A stretch of 64,000 nt of DNA from Haberlea rhodopensis (lineage: Eukaryota; Streptophyta; Magnoliopsida; Lamiales; Gesneriaceae), in NCBI GenBank assembly GCA_907163345.1, contig CAJQUN010000138.1:1364001-1428000 (forward strand), read 5' to 3'. The notes beneath the pieces were generated by a model. That model saw nothing but the letters and a program-made list of their open reading frames with translations. It was not told where the DNA came from and did no database searches. Each line of letters starts with the position of its first letter. The first letter of the stretch is position 1. Shown piece after piece: positions 32,905 to 44,155 of this stretch. A program made the translations under genes and the position numbers.

Positions 32905-33653
32905 AACTCAAACCCTCACGAATTTAGGGAAAAATTCGAACCATTACAACACAAAATAGCAGGGAATATCATGAGAAGCATGAAAAAAGGGTAAGGAAGG
33001 TTACCCATACGAAGATCGGAAGGAAATCGGACGAAAATCGAAGAACCCTAGAATTTGGGTCTGTGCGCTTTCCTGCAAAATCCAAACGCAACTCGCGACT
33101 AAACTTCGAATTGTTGGTGTGGGAAGCTGCACCTGGACGAGACGAAGCCAACGGCGGGTCGTACGCGCCGGATGGCGGCCGGACGGCGGCGGGCGCAACG
33201 CTTTTACGCGCGGGGGTTGGGGGCGACGGGAAGAGGGCCGACGCGAGGAGAGAGAGAGACGGGCTGGAGGAGCTGAAATGAATTTTAAAATTAAAATCTC
33301 GGGTTCAACTGGTATTTATAGCAAAAATACCCCGAAACACTAATAGCCCCACAAATACATCATGATTCATTAAAAATCATCTGTTTTCAAAAATTCTCTC
33401 TCTAACTCCAAAACCCCCTACCGGTGCCCACACAAAGCACCCCAGATCCCGAGTCACACTAAAAACCCAACTCATAGGTTTTTCACTCAAATGAGAATAC
33501 AATCTCAACCTCGGGATCCAACGATCCCAACTACCCAAATAAACGAGCCCAGAAGGCCCAACACCGCGATTAAACTCCAAATCGCCACGTAAAAAACAAC
33601 TTTAGGGGTCATTAATACTCCGGGATTAACGTCTATAATCCCAGGTCATCACA
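32905..33653 (-). repeat. Element F 3' LTR, proximal part with TATA box and CpG-rich leader
   Basis: It continues the LTR of 22338-24052 after E and matches 39316-40060. The LTR start is TGTGATGACCTGGG at 33653. A TATAAATA box is at 33320-33313 (minus), followed by a CT run and a CpG-dense segment (33120-33260). Confidence 0.9.
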
Positions 33654-33666
33654 ATATCCCCCACTA
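33654..33666 (-). other. Element F polypurine tract
   Basis: The minus strand reads TAGTGGGGGATAT, immediately before the LTR start TGTGATGACC. Confidence 0.85.
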
Positions 33667-36499
33667 AAAGAATTTCGTCCTCGAAATTAGCACCGGTGTA
33701 TCACGTAACACCCAGGCTACACAACAACATGAAGCCATAACCTCGATTCTTAACCATATCAGAATCGTCTTAATAAACGCGAGGATACTTACCTCACATC
33801 AAACTCTGAAACAGAGCGACTTACCAAAACCAACATAACACCCAAGAGGCAAAACGTACCTCAATGCGGGTCATCCCAAAAGTCAGTCTCTCATGACTGC
33901 AAAACAACCAATACTTACGACTGTAGATCGGACGGTCATCTATAGTTCTAATACAACTAGTAAGAACGCATCCTGAATGACACCTCGACCGTGAGAACGT
34001 TGACCTCGTGTCAAACTCTGGAGTGGAATAGACTTCCAAATCCATGATAACGTCAAAGAGCGTCAGCACAGCTCAACGCTAATAATCCAAAAGCAGTTAG
34101 TCAACTGAAACTGCAAGGATTCGAATCGCTCCCGATTCCATCGTAGATATCATTCAAAGACATCTCTATCGTGACTCACTATGTCTAACATACATCGTTA
34201 CGAGGGAAACACTAGTATACCACGGTGTACACATACCAAACCTGGTTTCCACTTTCAAACCCTTTCCATCGAAGGAGCAGTCGCATCATTGCAACTCAAG
34301 TTGGGCAACTCACGGCCACAGATTCACACAAAAGACATCTCACAAGATGTCCACCTCCGGATGTTCCAAGAATCACATCCTAATCATAAATAAACAACCG
34401 AGACTCCACAGAGTTTAAAATTCTGAAAGGACATGCAATAAACCCATTGCATCCTCAATGCTTGTGTCGACAGCGACACCCAACCAATCCGAACTCCTGC
34501 CATCCTTTGATAATCTTAGGATTTAACAATCCAAACTTGGGAAGGCTATCGAAAACTCGAAAGAAAACACCAACAAGGGAAATACCTTAACCCACACAAG
34601 ATAATCCCTCCTCAAAGGGAGTCAACTAACTTCACGATTTATTCCTCATAATTATCGTGCCATGGAGATTCCCAATCTCAAGGTGTTCCATATCTCTCAT
34701 CGGAGATTTAACCATAAAAAAAAAAGTATAACTTTATGCTTGACAAAAAGGAAATCAATAACTAGCATCCGTATACTCTCCGGTATACCTGCCTAAGCAC
34801 GGACACCACATGCATACTCAATGCACTTGGCTCGGGTATCTACAACATACCCCTAAGCCCCAAACACAACCGTCAATTCTGAGTCATTCCCATCCAGTGG
34901 AGAATGAAAATCGACGATTAACAACAAACGGTGTGATTCCCAAAATCAACACCACATGCACCAACTTACCGAATCTTTCAAAGATTCCCAATAGGTATAG
35001 TACTACCTCCTTCCTCACAAGGGAAGTGCCATCGAACTCGAGATCCACTAGTCTCGAACCACTGTTTGGAAAAACTGGATACAATAACACCCATTGCATC
35101 CCAAATACACGGATTCCCAGATCGAATCAACGACGACTTGATGACTCTCTTGTTGGTACTTCAACATCATGAGCTGTCCCAGACAAGTCTCACCAAGATT
35201 AAACATAAACGTATATATGTTTCAGTGAGGCATGCACAACCTCAACCTCAAATGACGTGGTGACTACTAGAGTCCACCACAATCCACATCGTATCACCTT
35301 ACGATTTGCCAAACTTGGTTCCAACGAGCAGTATAACGGCTCTAGCAAGCCCATCATGGTGCTGCACACACGCGGCAGACAAACTAGTCGCTGCCTCACT
35401 AGGTTCACCTCAAACCTACCAATAAGATGGACGTTTCCGTACGGCACACCATACCGTGGGAAGAAAAAAAATCAATAGAGTAGTGGGTCTGTACCCAACG
35501 TTCCCCTAATGCCGATACACCCTTGACACTCTAGTGTCCCTATGTACTTAACGTAACTTGATCCTAATCCTTTAGGACCCATTCTACACCCTCAAGGGTG
35601 GTGTGACCATGTCTACCACATGTCATATCGACAGAAAGCGAGTAATTTCCTCCATGATTACTCCTATCGTCAAATTATATGGCCAAAAAGCCATTCCAAC
35701 GAGCATACCTCAAGGGTATCACCACTCGTAATATGATCACCTCAAACATATGCTGCGGTACAATCACATGTACAACGCGTCCATCCATTCCTCGAGTAAC
35801 CCCCCCTCGATATAAGGGTCACGTCAATCGGTGACGTAAACATCACCTTGTGCTCGGCACTGGCACCCAAGGCATACAACTGAATACGTATACTCACCGC
35901 ATTGTTCATCGTAACGATGATGCATGTCTAATAAGACATCTCCTACACCATCGTCATTGTCATCTTGTGACGATACATGCCCACTCATGGCATCTAAGGC
36001 ATCGTCAACCAGTGACGATACATGTCAACAATGACATGTAAACAACCTAGTCAACTCGTGACGGTCCATGTACATCAACGTATGTCATCCATCATCATGC
36101 TAGTAAAATAGTCATACACCTGAGCATGAATCATCGTCCACATAATAGCGGAAAGAGGCATCGCTATCAACATATCTGGCGGCACGAATCATCGCCAATC
36201 CTCATAGAAGAATGAGTCATCATCATTGACACAGCGGAATGAACCATCGCTATCATCCGTGTCATCATAAAGAAATGAAGCATCATCATCGACACAGCGG
36301 AATACATCACCGCTATCATCCATGTCCGGCGGTATAAACCATCGCCAATCATCATAGAAAATGTACATAAATAAAGAAATGCATGAATCTTCCTGGTTAA
36401 ACACATTAACCCACTTTTATTGTCCCTGTTTCAAATATTCATTCACGAAATCATTAGATCTTAATGTAAATGATTAACATCATAGCATCATAACGTCTT

Positions 36500-36650
36500 A
36501 TGGCATCTTACCACATAATAATATCGTATGGCCTCTTACCATATGGGCATCTTACCCCGTGGCATCTTACCACATAATAACATCGTATGGCCTCTTACCA
36601 TATGGGCATCTTACCCCGTGGCATCTTACCACATAATAACATCGTATACA
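36500..36650 (-). repeat. GGTAAGATGCC-type array inside F interior
   Basis: Minus-strand units GGTAAGATGCCACGGGGTAA and GGTAAGAGGCCATACG repeat, as in the L LTR at 48036-48250. This array type is otherwise confined to LTRs in this window. Confidence 0.8.
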
Positions 36651-36729
36651 ACATAATATGAATGCAAACATAAATGCATAAATCATAAATACAACCACAA
36701 CTCATAAATAATAAACATATGAAATTATG

Positions 36730-37010
36730 GTTCCTTCTTCCTTTTCCACGTAAGCGGAATTCTTCCTCGCTTCTTATGGAATCCACGTAAGCGGAATTCT
36801 TGCTTCTTATGGAAATCTACGTAAGCAGAATTCTTCCTCGCTTCTTATGGAATCCACGTAAGCGGAATACTTGCTTCTTATGGAATTGAGTCACTTATCA
36901 GTAGTGCATTTCAATGCTTCTTACTTCTCCACGTAAACGGAATTCTTCCTCGCTTCTTATGGAGTCCACGTAAGCGGAATTCTTCCTCGCTTCTTATGGA
37001 ATTTAGCGTA
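36730..37010. repeat. Minisatellite, CCACGTAAGCGGAATTCTTC type
   Basis: About six or seven units of 33-40 bp contain CACGTAAGCGGAATTCTT followed by (CCTCG)CTTCTTATGGAATC. Two unit lengths alternate, with and without CCTCG. Confidence 0.85.
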
Positions 37011-37610
37011 AGCATTAAAATCCTCACTAGGATAACCTTGACTCGTGAAATACACCTCATATATTTCACAACATACATATGCAAAACGATGCGTATCAAC
37101 ATGTATCATATCATAATGCACTATCTTATGCATACCTTGATTTACCTTGTGTTAAATAACTAAACACATAATACATGTTACCGTTGGGATGCCCGTGCAT
37201 ATGTATAATCATCATTCCTTTTCGTACTCCATATTTCCTGTAACCTGCAACCATTATGGTTAGCAACAATAGCCATATACGCTATGCATCAACCATGCAA
37301 TACATATACGCAACCACTTGCATGTCAATACGTATACCAAGACATGTTACCTCGGAAATATCCCATTTTTCTGATTTTCTTAAAAATCAGATTCCTTGGC
37401 ACATAACATACGGAGTGCCATACATTATCATTAATGACATCCTATCGCGTTTCACACGATTCCTGCAACCACAACGGTTAGCAACACCACTTTTCATATC
37501 ATAAAAGCACATAAACATATAGTTGTGTCATTCAACATTAATGCCATCATGCAAAATTATGTGCTATCAACAATTTCCTAGGCCCTTAACAGCCCCAATG
37601 AGCAACCACT

Positions 37611-37622
37611 ACTCTGATACCA
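37611..37622 (-). other. Element F primer binding site, initiator tRNA-Met
   Basis: The minus strand reads TGGTATCAGAGT, one mismatch at the last base, four bases after the LTR end CCTTACA|TTAG. Confidence 0.88.
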
Positions 37623-37626
37623 CTAA

Positions 37627-40060
37627 TGTAAGGACCCCAAGCCCTTAACCTTGATTAGTGTATTAATCAATATGTGTGGCACATGCTTTCAATAAAAATC
37701 GATCGGGAAACTCAGATGATGCTTTATCATTGAATGGCAAATACAAAATTTTCTTTAATACTCAATGTTAATAGACTCGTAAAGTTCGCCCATAACCATC
37801 CCCTTTACACCACTTTTTACATTGTGGACCTTTATAAAAATTTGGGCAGAGTCTCCCCATAAATTGAGCTATCCCGAAACAAAAAGCACATCACATAATA
37901 TAAATCCCAGCCAGGGAGTACACAATACTCAACAGAATATAGGACACGAAGTAAATTCCCAGCCAGTGAAGACACCACACAATAAGACAACTAAAGTGGG
38001 TTTCAACACCCACATAATACACCAATGACTCTCATATCATTAGCAATTCTACCCTTAATTGCATGCATATAGAATGAAAGAGAGGAAGGCTCATGCCTTT
38101 ATATACAACCCATATACAAGTATAACCGTGCTCACATGCGAGAATCATAATGTGTATATAACCCTCGGGTGTATATAAGTACCCTATACGATACCGTGCT
38201 CCATCAAGCCCTGGTACCACGATCCTGGGAGTAAATCCAATCAACAGCTCGAGCTCAACTCCAAAGCCATCGATGTACCTGTTCACCTGCCCCAACAGAG
38301 ACAGCCCCCAACGGGGTGAGCATACCAATACACAAAATCCCATAATCACAATAATGAAATTCATAATGTACAACAAAATAAATACTAATGAATTTTAATG
38401 ATACTCCCTGGATGGCAACGTCCTCATCCGGGATTCCGTGTACTGTCCCTGTTCTCACAATCATCAAACTCATCAAATCTAAAAAATCAGTAAATCAACA
38501 CATTGATTTAACTCATCGCATACCTAATTCTCGAATATCAATATATAGTGATTCCAAATTCATTATACAGGCAAATATGGATATCTCAACAACAAATACT
38601 GATTTCTCAACCTCGCTATCAATCACAGATAGCTCAAATGCCTAGCATTTATTTTACCAATTCTCCATTATACTTAGACATCTCGCATGTCTTATAATGA
38701 ATACATGATTTCACGATTATTCTCAGGCATCTCAATGCCCTACAATGGTCATATACATCCCGTACCCCATATACCTTATGAGTGTTATACTACTCTAGTG
38801 TCACGCACGCTCGTGGCGACGATATCAAGATTAGGTCGCTTCATAGCTTCTCAACACATATATATAACCTCATGCACAATTATTCAATGAAATCAAAATA
38901 CATTATGCATTTCACAAATGCTCTAATATATAGTAATGCTCGTACGTCGCACGTACCTTAAATCTCCGAAGTCCGAGCCAAACCTTGCTCTAGTTCCATA
39001 CCCCGAGGAACGATGTGCTAACACGATAAATAATTCACAATTATTTACGAACATGTAACCCATGCTCAAGCACATCCATAACCCTCAAAAAATTGTCAAC
39101 ACACGACAATTAACCATTTAAAAGACTCGGGACGGAGCACATGTAGGGAGGGAAACGAATGAGACATCAACTAAAATTGATCAAGAACCATTCCCAAAAT
39201 TTCGAACCCTAACCTCACAAATTCGAACCCAACCAAGCACCATAAATCACCTAAAACATGAATTAATCGTTCAATAACAAGAATCACCGCCCCCTGCCAA
39301 AACCCCCAAAATTCGAACTCAAACCCTCACGAATTTAGGGAAAAATTCGAACCATTACAACACAAAATAGCAGGGAATATCATGAGAAGCATGAAAAAGG
39401 GGTAAGGAAGGTTACCCATACGAAGATCGGAAGGAAATCGGACGAAATTGAAGAACCCTAGAATTTGGGTCTGTGCGCTTTCCTGCAAAATCCGAACGCA
39501 ACTCGCGACTAAACTTCGAATTGTTGGTGTGGGAAGCTGTGCCTGGACGAGACGAAGCCAACGGCGGGTCGGACGCGCCGGATGGCGGCCGGACGGCGGC
39601 GGGCGCAGCGCTTTTACGCGCGGGGGTTGGGGGCGACGGGAAGAGGGCCGACGCGAGGAGAGAGAGAGACGGGCTGGAGGAGCTGAAATGAATTTTAAAA
39701 TTAAAATCTCGGGTTCAACTGATATTTATAGCAAAAATACCCCGAAACACTAATAGCCCCACAAATACATCATGATTCATTAAAAATCATCTGTTTTCAA
39801 AAATTCTCTCTCTAACTCAAAAACCCCTACCGGTGCGCACACAAAGCACCCAGATCCCGAGTTACACTAAAAACCCAACTCATAGGTTTTTCACCCAAAT
39901 GAGAATACAATCTCAACCTCGGGATCCAACGATCCCAACTACCCAACTAAACGAGCCCAGAAGGCCCAACACCGCGATTAAACTCCAAATCGCCACGTAA
40001 AAACAACTTTAGGGGTCATTAATACTCTGGGATTAACGTCTATAATCCCAGGTCATCACA
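37627..40060 (-). repeat. Element F 5' LTR
   Basis: 2434 bp, TGTGATGACCTGGG (40060) to GGGTCCTTACA (37627). TATAAATA at 39730-39723; CpG-rich leader 39536-39670. It retains the uninterrupted site (around 39310-39320) into which E inserted in the other LTR. Confidence 0.93.
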
Positions 40061-41583
40061 AGTGGCATAATACCCCTCGCGTTTACATGACAGCGGCATT
40101 AATACCTCTCGCTTCGACATATTAGCGGCATAATATCCCTCGCAATAGTAATATGACAGCGGAATTATCCTTCGCATCGACATATTTGCAGCAAATATTA
40201 TTCATCGCAATAATATGACAGCGGCAAGTATTCTATCATCGCTTAGACATGAAGGCGGCAAGTATTCTTCATCACTGGAATATAACATCGACTCAAAATC
40301 ACATGCACCAATGCATCCAATATACACATGCAACCATAATGCATATTCAACTCATGTATGCAACCATGATGCATAACCAAGACCATGTATGCAACCATAA
40401 TGCATAATTAATTCCATGTGTGCAACTATAATGCATAACCAATTCAATGAGTAAAAATACGTTTTACCGTCCGATGTCCGTACGTCTCACTACGTACCTT
40501 TGTTCCAAAATGGAGATGTCGAAGGACTTTATATCCTTGGCTGTGTTGCCACCTGGGATGGTTCTACACATTCACACAAACCGATATTAGAAGCCAATTT
40601 ATAAACCAATACCAAAAATTCCATCAATTAAGCCAAGAAAATAATTTTCAGCAAAATCGCTCTACCGATCGATCGGTCCCAGCTACCGATCGATCGGCAA
40701 ACATCCAAATTTATGAATTTAGCTACGGCCTTTCAACGATTCGATCAGTCCATGCTACCGATCGATCGCTAGCCACCCACCGATCGATCGGTCACTCTTA
40801 CCAGTCGATCGGTAAATATAGAAATATTTCCCCTCACTACGCACTTGCACCGATCGATCGCTGCATTGCTACCGATCGATCGGTCGGGGAAACTCCATTT
40901 TTTGTGCATAAACTACCAAATAAATCAACACATCTTAAACCAAAGACATCCCAACAACTCAACACCACAAAAACATCATTAAACCACCATTTAACCCAAC
41001 AAAATTCACAACTCAATAACAACCCACAACTCAACCAAAAATCCATTTTATTTTCCAAAATCACCAACACAAACCAACCCATTTCAAAACAAATCATAAC
41101 AAAACCATACTAGGAGGGATCCATACCACTTGAAGCTTCAAAGATGGCAAGAATCAAGCAACCAAGCTCCTCCTCTTCCTCCTCCTATTTTTGGTCGATT
41201 GTTTGGGTTTTGGGGGAAGGGTTTGGGTGATTGAGGGTAAAGAGTGGGGTAATGTGGTAAAGGGTAAAGGTGTTTAATTAAAAACAACCCATGTATTTAG
41301 CATGACATATAAAATATCCCCAACATGATATTTTAAAAGCATTTTCCAAGAATGCACCAAAACCTCAATTAGATACATGCTTTACCCAATAATTATTAAC
41401 CATCACAATTAAGCCATGCCAACACCCAAATTCCCAACATGATCACATGCACCCTGAAATGCATTACCGGGTCACATCCACATGTGACTAAGCATCACCC
41501 ATATCAATTAATTCCCACAATAAATTAACTGACACCAAAATTACCCCATAAACACAATGCATATAATCATTTCGGGGTTATCA
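40061..41583 (-). repeat. Element C 5' LTR, outer part
   Basis: It begins with target duplication AGTGG (40061-40065). It holds the GCCGCTGTCAT-type array (40066-40270), the conserved post-intron block (40563-40460), candidate intron 41126-40564 with donor AAGTG|GTATGG, a decamer module (40666 to about 40880, several copies mutated), and the LTR start near 41583 (TGATAACCCCG, slightly changed from TGTGAAAACCCCG in the 3' LTR). Confidence 0.87.
40564..41126 (-). other. Candidate LTR intron in C
   Basis: Donor CTTCAAGTG|GTATGG at 41126; acceptor ATGTGTAG|AACCATCCCAGG at 40564. The exon end AAGTG followed by the exon start AACCATCC is exactly what is found fused in LTR H at 57210/57211. Confidence 0.72.
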
Positions 41584-43072
41584 AAGGCGAACAAACCAAA
41601 ATTCAAGGGAATCAATAAGATATTGTGGTGGAAGAGGAAAGATAGAGCGACACCTGCATCACCCACCTTGATAGAGGTCTGGCGTCGGGCCACCGACGTT
41701 AAACAGAGGCGCTGCTTAGGAGGCAACCCAAGGGAAGTTAGTTTCCTTTCTCCCTTTTATTTTTATTTTTATTGCTTTCATAGTTAGACTTTTCTCTTTT
41801 ATTATATTTTTTCCTTAGCATTGGGGACAATGTAAGATTTAAGTATGGGGGAGGGATTAGTGGTGTGTTATTGTTTTTCTTATTTTACAAATACAAAATC
41901 ATCAAAAAATTTGAAAATTTTTGAGCTCATAGTTAGTAATGACTGCATGCTTAGAATCACTAGCCCATGATGAAACCTAATTGATGGCATGCATGCTTTT
42001 GAACATAGGTGAATTGTTAACCTTGGAACACTTTGAACTCTAATGCAAATTTTACTTTAACTTAGTAGTTGAATATTTCTAGCACATTATTGTCATGGCT
42101 TGTGAAGTGTGCATAGCTTAGTGAAGATTGTGTGAACTGTGTGATGGTCTTAAGAAGTCTCTAATACATGCTAGAATTTAACTACATGCTCTTTGAGGCG
42201 TATGTCTAGACTACTTGCAAACATGAAAGTGATATAGGCAATCTTTGATGCGTTTGAGCCTTTCAAGCCTACCATGTAAAGAAAATCAATCACTAGTACC
42301 CTTTTTGTGCTTTAATGCAAAAGAATGGTTGTATGCTAAGCATACAAAAGACCCTCATTCGACATTCTTTGACTAGCTTATCATCCTTCCCTAATGAGCC
42401 TAAATATGAATTCTATCCACACTTTTGAAGGGAGTATGATGCATTTCATTCACATGCACTTAAGTATTCAATGATTAAAACGTTTGTGAGCTTCATTATG
42501 AAAAGAATGAAATGCATGAAAGAAAAGGGATGCCTTGAAAATAGATAAAAATATGACTCCAATGGGAGCTAAGGCACAAAAGAAGAAAAATGTTGAAATA
42601 AAAGTTGAAAAATTCAAGCAAGAAGAGAAGCTTTTAGTGTGCATATCATCATACTCTCTTGTTTGATATATCTTTACCCTTTCTTTCATAAGCCAATACC
42701 TAGGCCAAGCTACAAGCTAATAAAGACCTACTTGATTTATGTTTGCAAAGTGGCTAAGATAGTGGAGAAGAGTGTGCAAGTAAGCCTATACTTGTGTTAG
42801 TGTATGACTTGAACTATCGTGAATTTGCATCCTGTGGATCTATAATTTATACACAACACTTGTTATGACCACACACACACGTTCACTACTTTGTTGAGTA
42901 TGAGATGTTTAGGGATTGAACTTGTTCCATTATTAACTTTCACCGTCTTTCATTACTATGCATGTTTAAAATTGTTGAGGCATCAAAGTGAGAACAAGTG
43001 AGTTTGTTATAATGCTATGAGCCAAGCAAAAAAATTATAGTTTTATTTGATTTACTCGAGGTCGAGTAAAGA
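41584..43072 (+). mobile_element. Element D interior: 3' part of an Athila-type element
   Basis: It starts with the motif block usual after Athila/Tat integrase: CCACCGACGTTAAACAGAGG and CTTAGGAGGCAACCCAAGGG, then GCATTGGGGACAATGTAAGA and a long A/T-rich 3' region resembling 234-1565 of A on the opposite strand. No intact ORF. The coding 5' part should lie left of the window, because C (which contains everything back to about 16117) inserted here. Confidence 0.75.
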
Positions 43073-43089
43073 GTAAGTAAGGGGGAATT
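43073..43089 (+). other. Element D polypurine tract
   Basis: AAGTAAGGGGGAATT lies directly before the LTR start TGATGTGACTAG. Confidence 0.8.
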
Positions 43090-44155
43090 TGATGTGACTA
43101 GAAATAGACACATCTATTGCGTTTAATTATTTACGATTTGGTATGTTTTGATGGTTAATTTGATACATATGCTACCTAATCGTATATTTGTGTAATTGTA
43201 GGTGGAATCGAAGAAATCGAGCTACCTAAGGCGAATAAAGGTCAAGAAAAGCTTTGGAGCTAATAAGGACTCAATGTAGATCAAGAAAAAGGCTAAAAAT
43301 GTAATTTTAATGAAGGCGATGGACCGCATGGAGGAGGCAATCGATCGCCTATGGACAGAAAGTTGAGCAACAAAATTCATGAAGAGGTGATCGATCGCGA
43401 GGTTTAGGCGATCGATCGCGAGGTTTAGGCGATCGATCGCCAAAGTCCACTGGAGCCAAGCGATCGATCGCGAGAAAAGTGGCGATCGATCGCCTAAGTA
43501 ATTTTGCCAAAAAAAAAATAGCTAGCAATCGATCGCCACCTTATGGCGATCGATCACCAGCAGTGTTTTAGAAAGATTGGGAACTTGATTTCTTTCCTTC
43601 CAACATAGGCTCTAACCTACCCCATCAGCCTCCACACCTCTTGATACTCAAAAATTATCAACTTGAGGAGATAATTGAGAGCTTAGAACAGATTTTTCAA
43701 TTTTTAGAATAATTTTTCTTCCGATTTTTGTAAAGACGCTCGAAGAACGAAGACGGAATCAACAAGCCGGAATCGTGCTTCGCTTTAGTAACTCTCTTTT
43801 CTATTGATTGTTTGACATTTTTAATACAATTTTTGTTAGTTTTAGATTTAATTATGCAAGGCTAAACACCTTGATTCTTGGTTGAGGGATACTTGCCTTT
43901 GGAATAGAAAAACTTGTGAAAATTTTGGTTTGATTGTTGAATTTTTGATTCCATTTCAATTTGTTTTTCAGATTATGATTCTTATGATTGTTGTATTTGA
44001 TTGATAGATGATCACCTAGTAATCACTTACACTTTCTAATGCTAATTGAGAAGCAACTAAGATTGATAATTACCTGCTGTTGGTGTTATTAACTCCTTAG
44101 GAAAAACAATTGGATGATTAATTCTAACGGCTGTAGTTTTTATTGATTAGATTCA
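43090..44155 (+). repeat. Element D 3' LTR, probably truncated
   Basis: It starts TGATGTGACTAGAAATAG. A decamer cluster lies at about 43340-43555, with several degraded copies (ATCGATCG, GATCGATCA) and clear GCGATCGATCGC copies. The inner end expected before a tRNA-Asp site is not seen; sequence from about 44156 belongs to LTR M. The exact junction is uncertain by tens of bases. Confidence 0.7.

Larger units (their letters stand above)
33667..37610 (-). other. Element F non-coding interior
   Basis: No ORF above about 120 codons and no gag/pol motif in any frame. From about 36140 the sequence resembles chromovirus LTR material: alternating GCGGAAT / CATCGCTATCATC units (36150-36330), TTACCACAT/GGCATCTTACC units (36500-36650), and a TGTCCCTGTTTC-like segment also seen in G's LTR near 60857. 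A minisatellite lies at 36730-37010. The first 2.4 kb (33700-36100) are unique within the window. Confidence 0.6.
22338..40060 (-). mobile_element. Element F: LTR element with non-coding interior, carrying copia E
   Basis: LTRs of about 2.43-2.46 kb lie at 37627-40060 (5') and 22338-24052 plus 32905-33653 (3', split by E). It has an initiator-Met PBS (37622-37611), a PPT (33666-33654) and perfect AGTGG duplications at both ends. The 3.9-kb interior has no recognisable gag or pol. This fits a large retrotransposon derivative (LARD) that moves using enzymes supplied in trans, probably from a chromovirus-like gypsy, given the shared CGAGGACGAAAT motif before the PPT. The LTRs are very similar, so it is fairly young. 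Confidence 0.88.
16117..41583 (-). mobile_element. Element C: decayed chromovirus, interrupted by F and M2
   Basis: Minus-strand order: 5' LTR (41583-40066, then 22332-21814 after discounting F), initiator-Met PBS (21809-21798), gag, protease, RT, RNase H, integrase, chromodomain, PPT (17055-17043), 3' LTR (17042-16117, cut by M2). The coding region has many stops and frameshifts. It inserted into the Athila-type element D (junction 41583/41584; predicted target duplication AAGGC). Confidence 0.87.

Noticed and set aside
33063..33343. Host gene exon in the CpG-rich stretch of F
   Set aside because: The same sequence occurs in both F LTRs and in I; it belongs to the LTR leader and has no conserved reading frame.
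41557..41787. 76-codon ORF at the start of D as a gene
   Set aside because: It crosses the C/D junction and runs through the non-coding block that follows Athila integrase.
43090..44155. D LTR as a full LTR with a tRNA-Asp site after it
   Set aside because: No TGGCGCCGTTGCC-like sequence follows; M-type LTR sequence begins instead.
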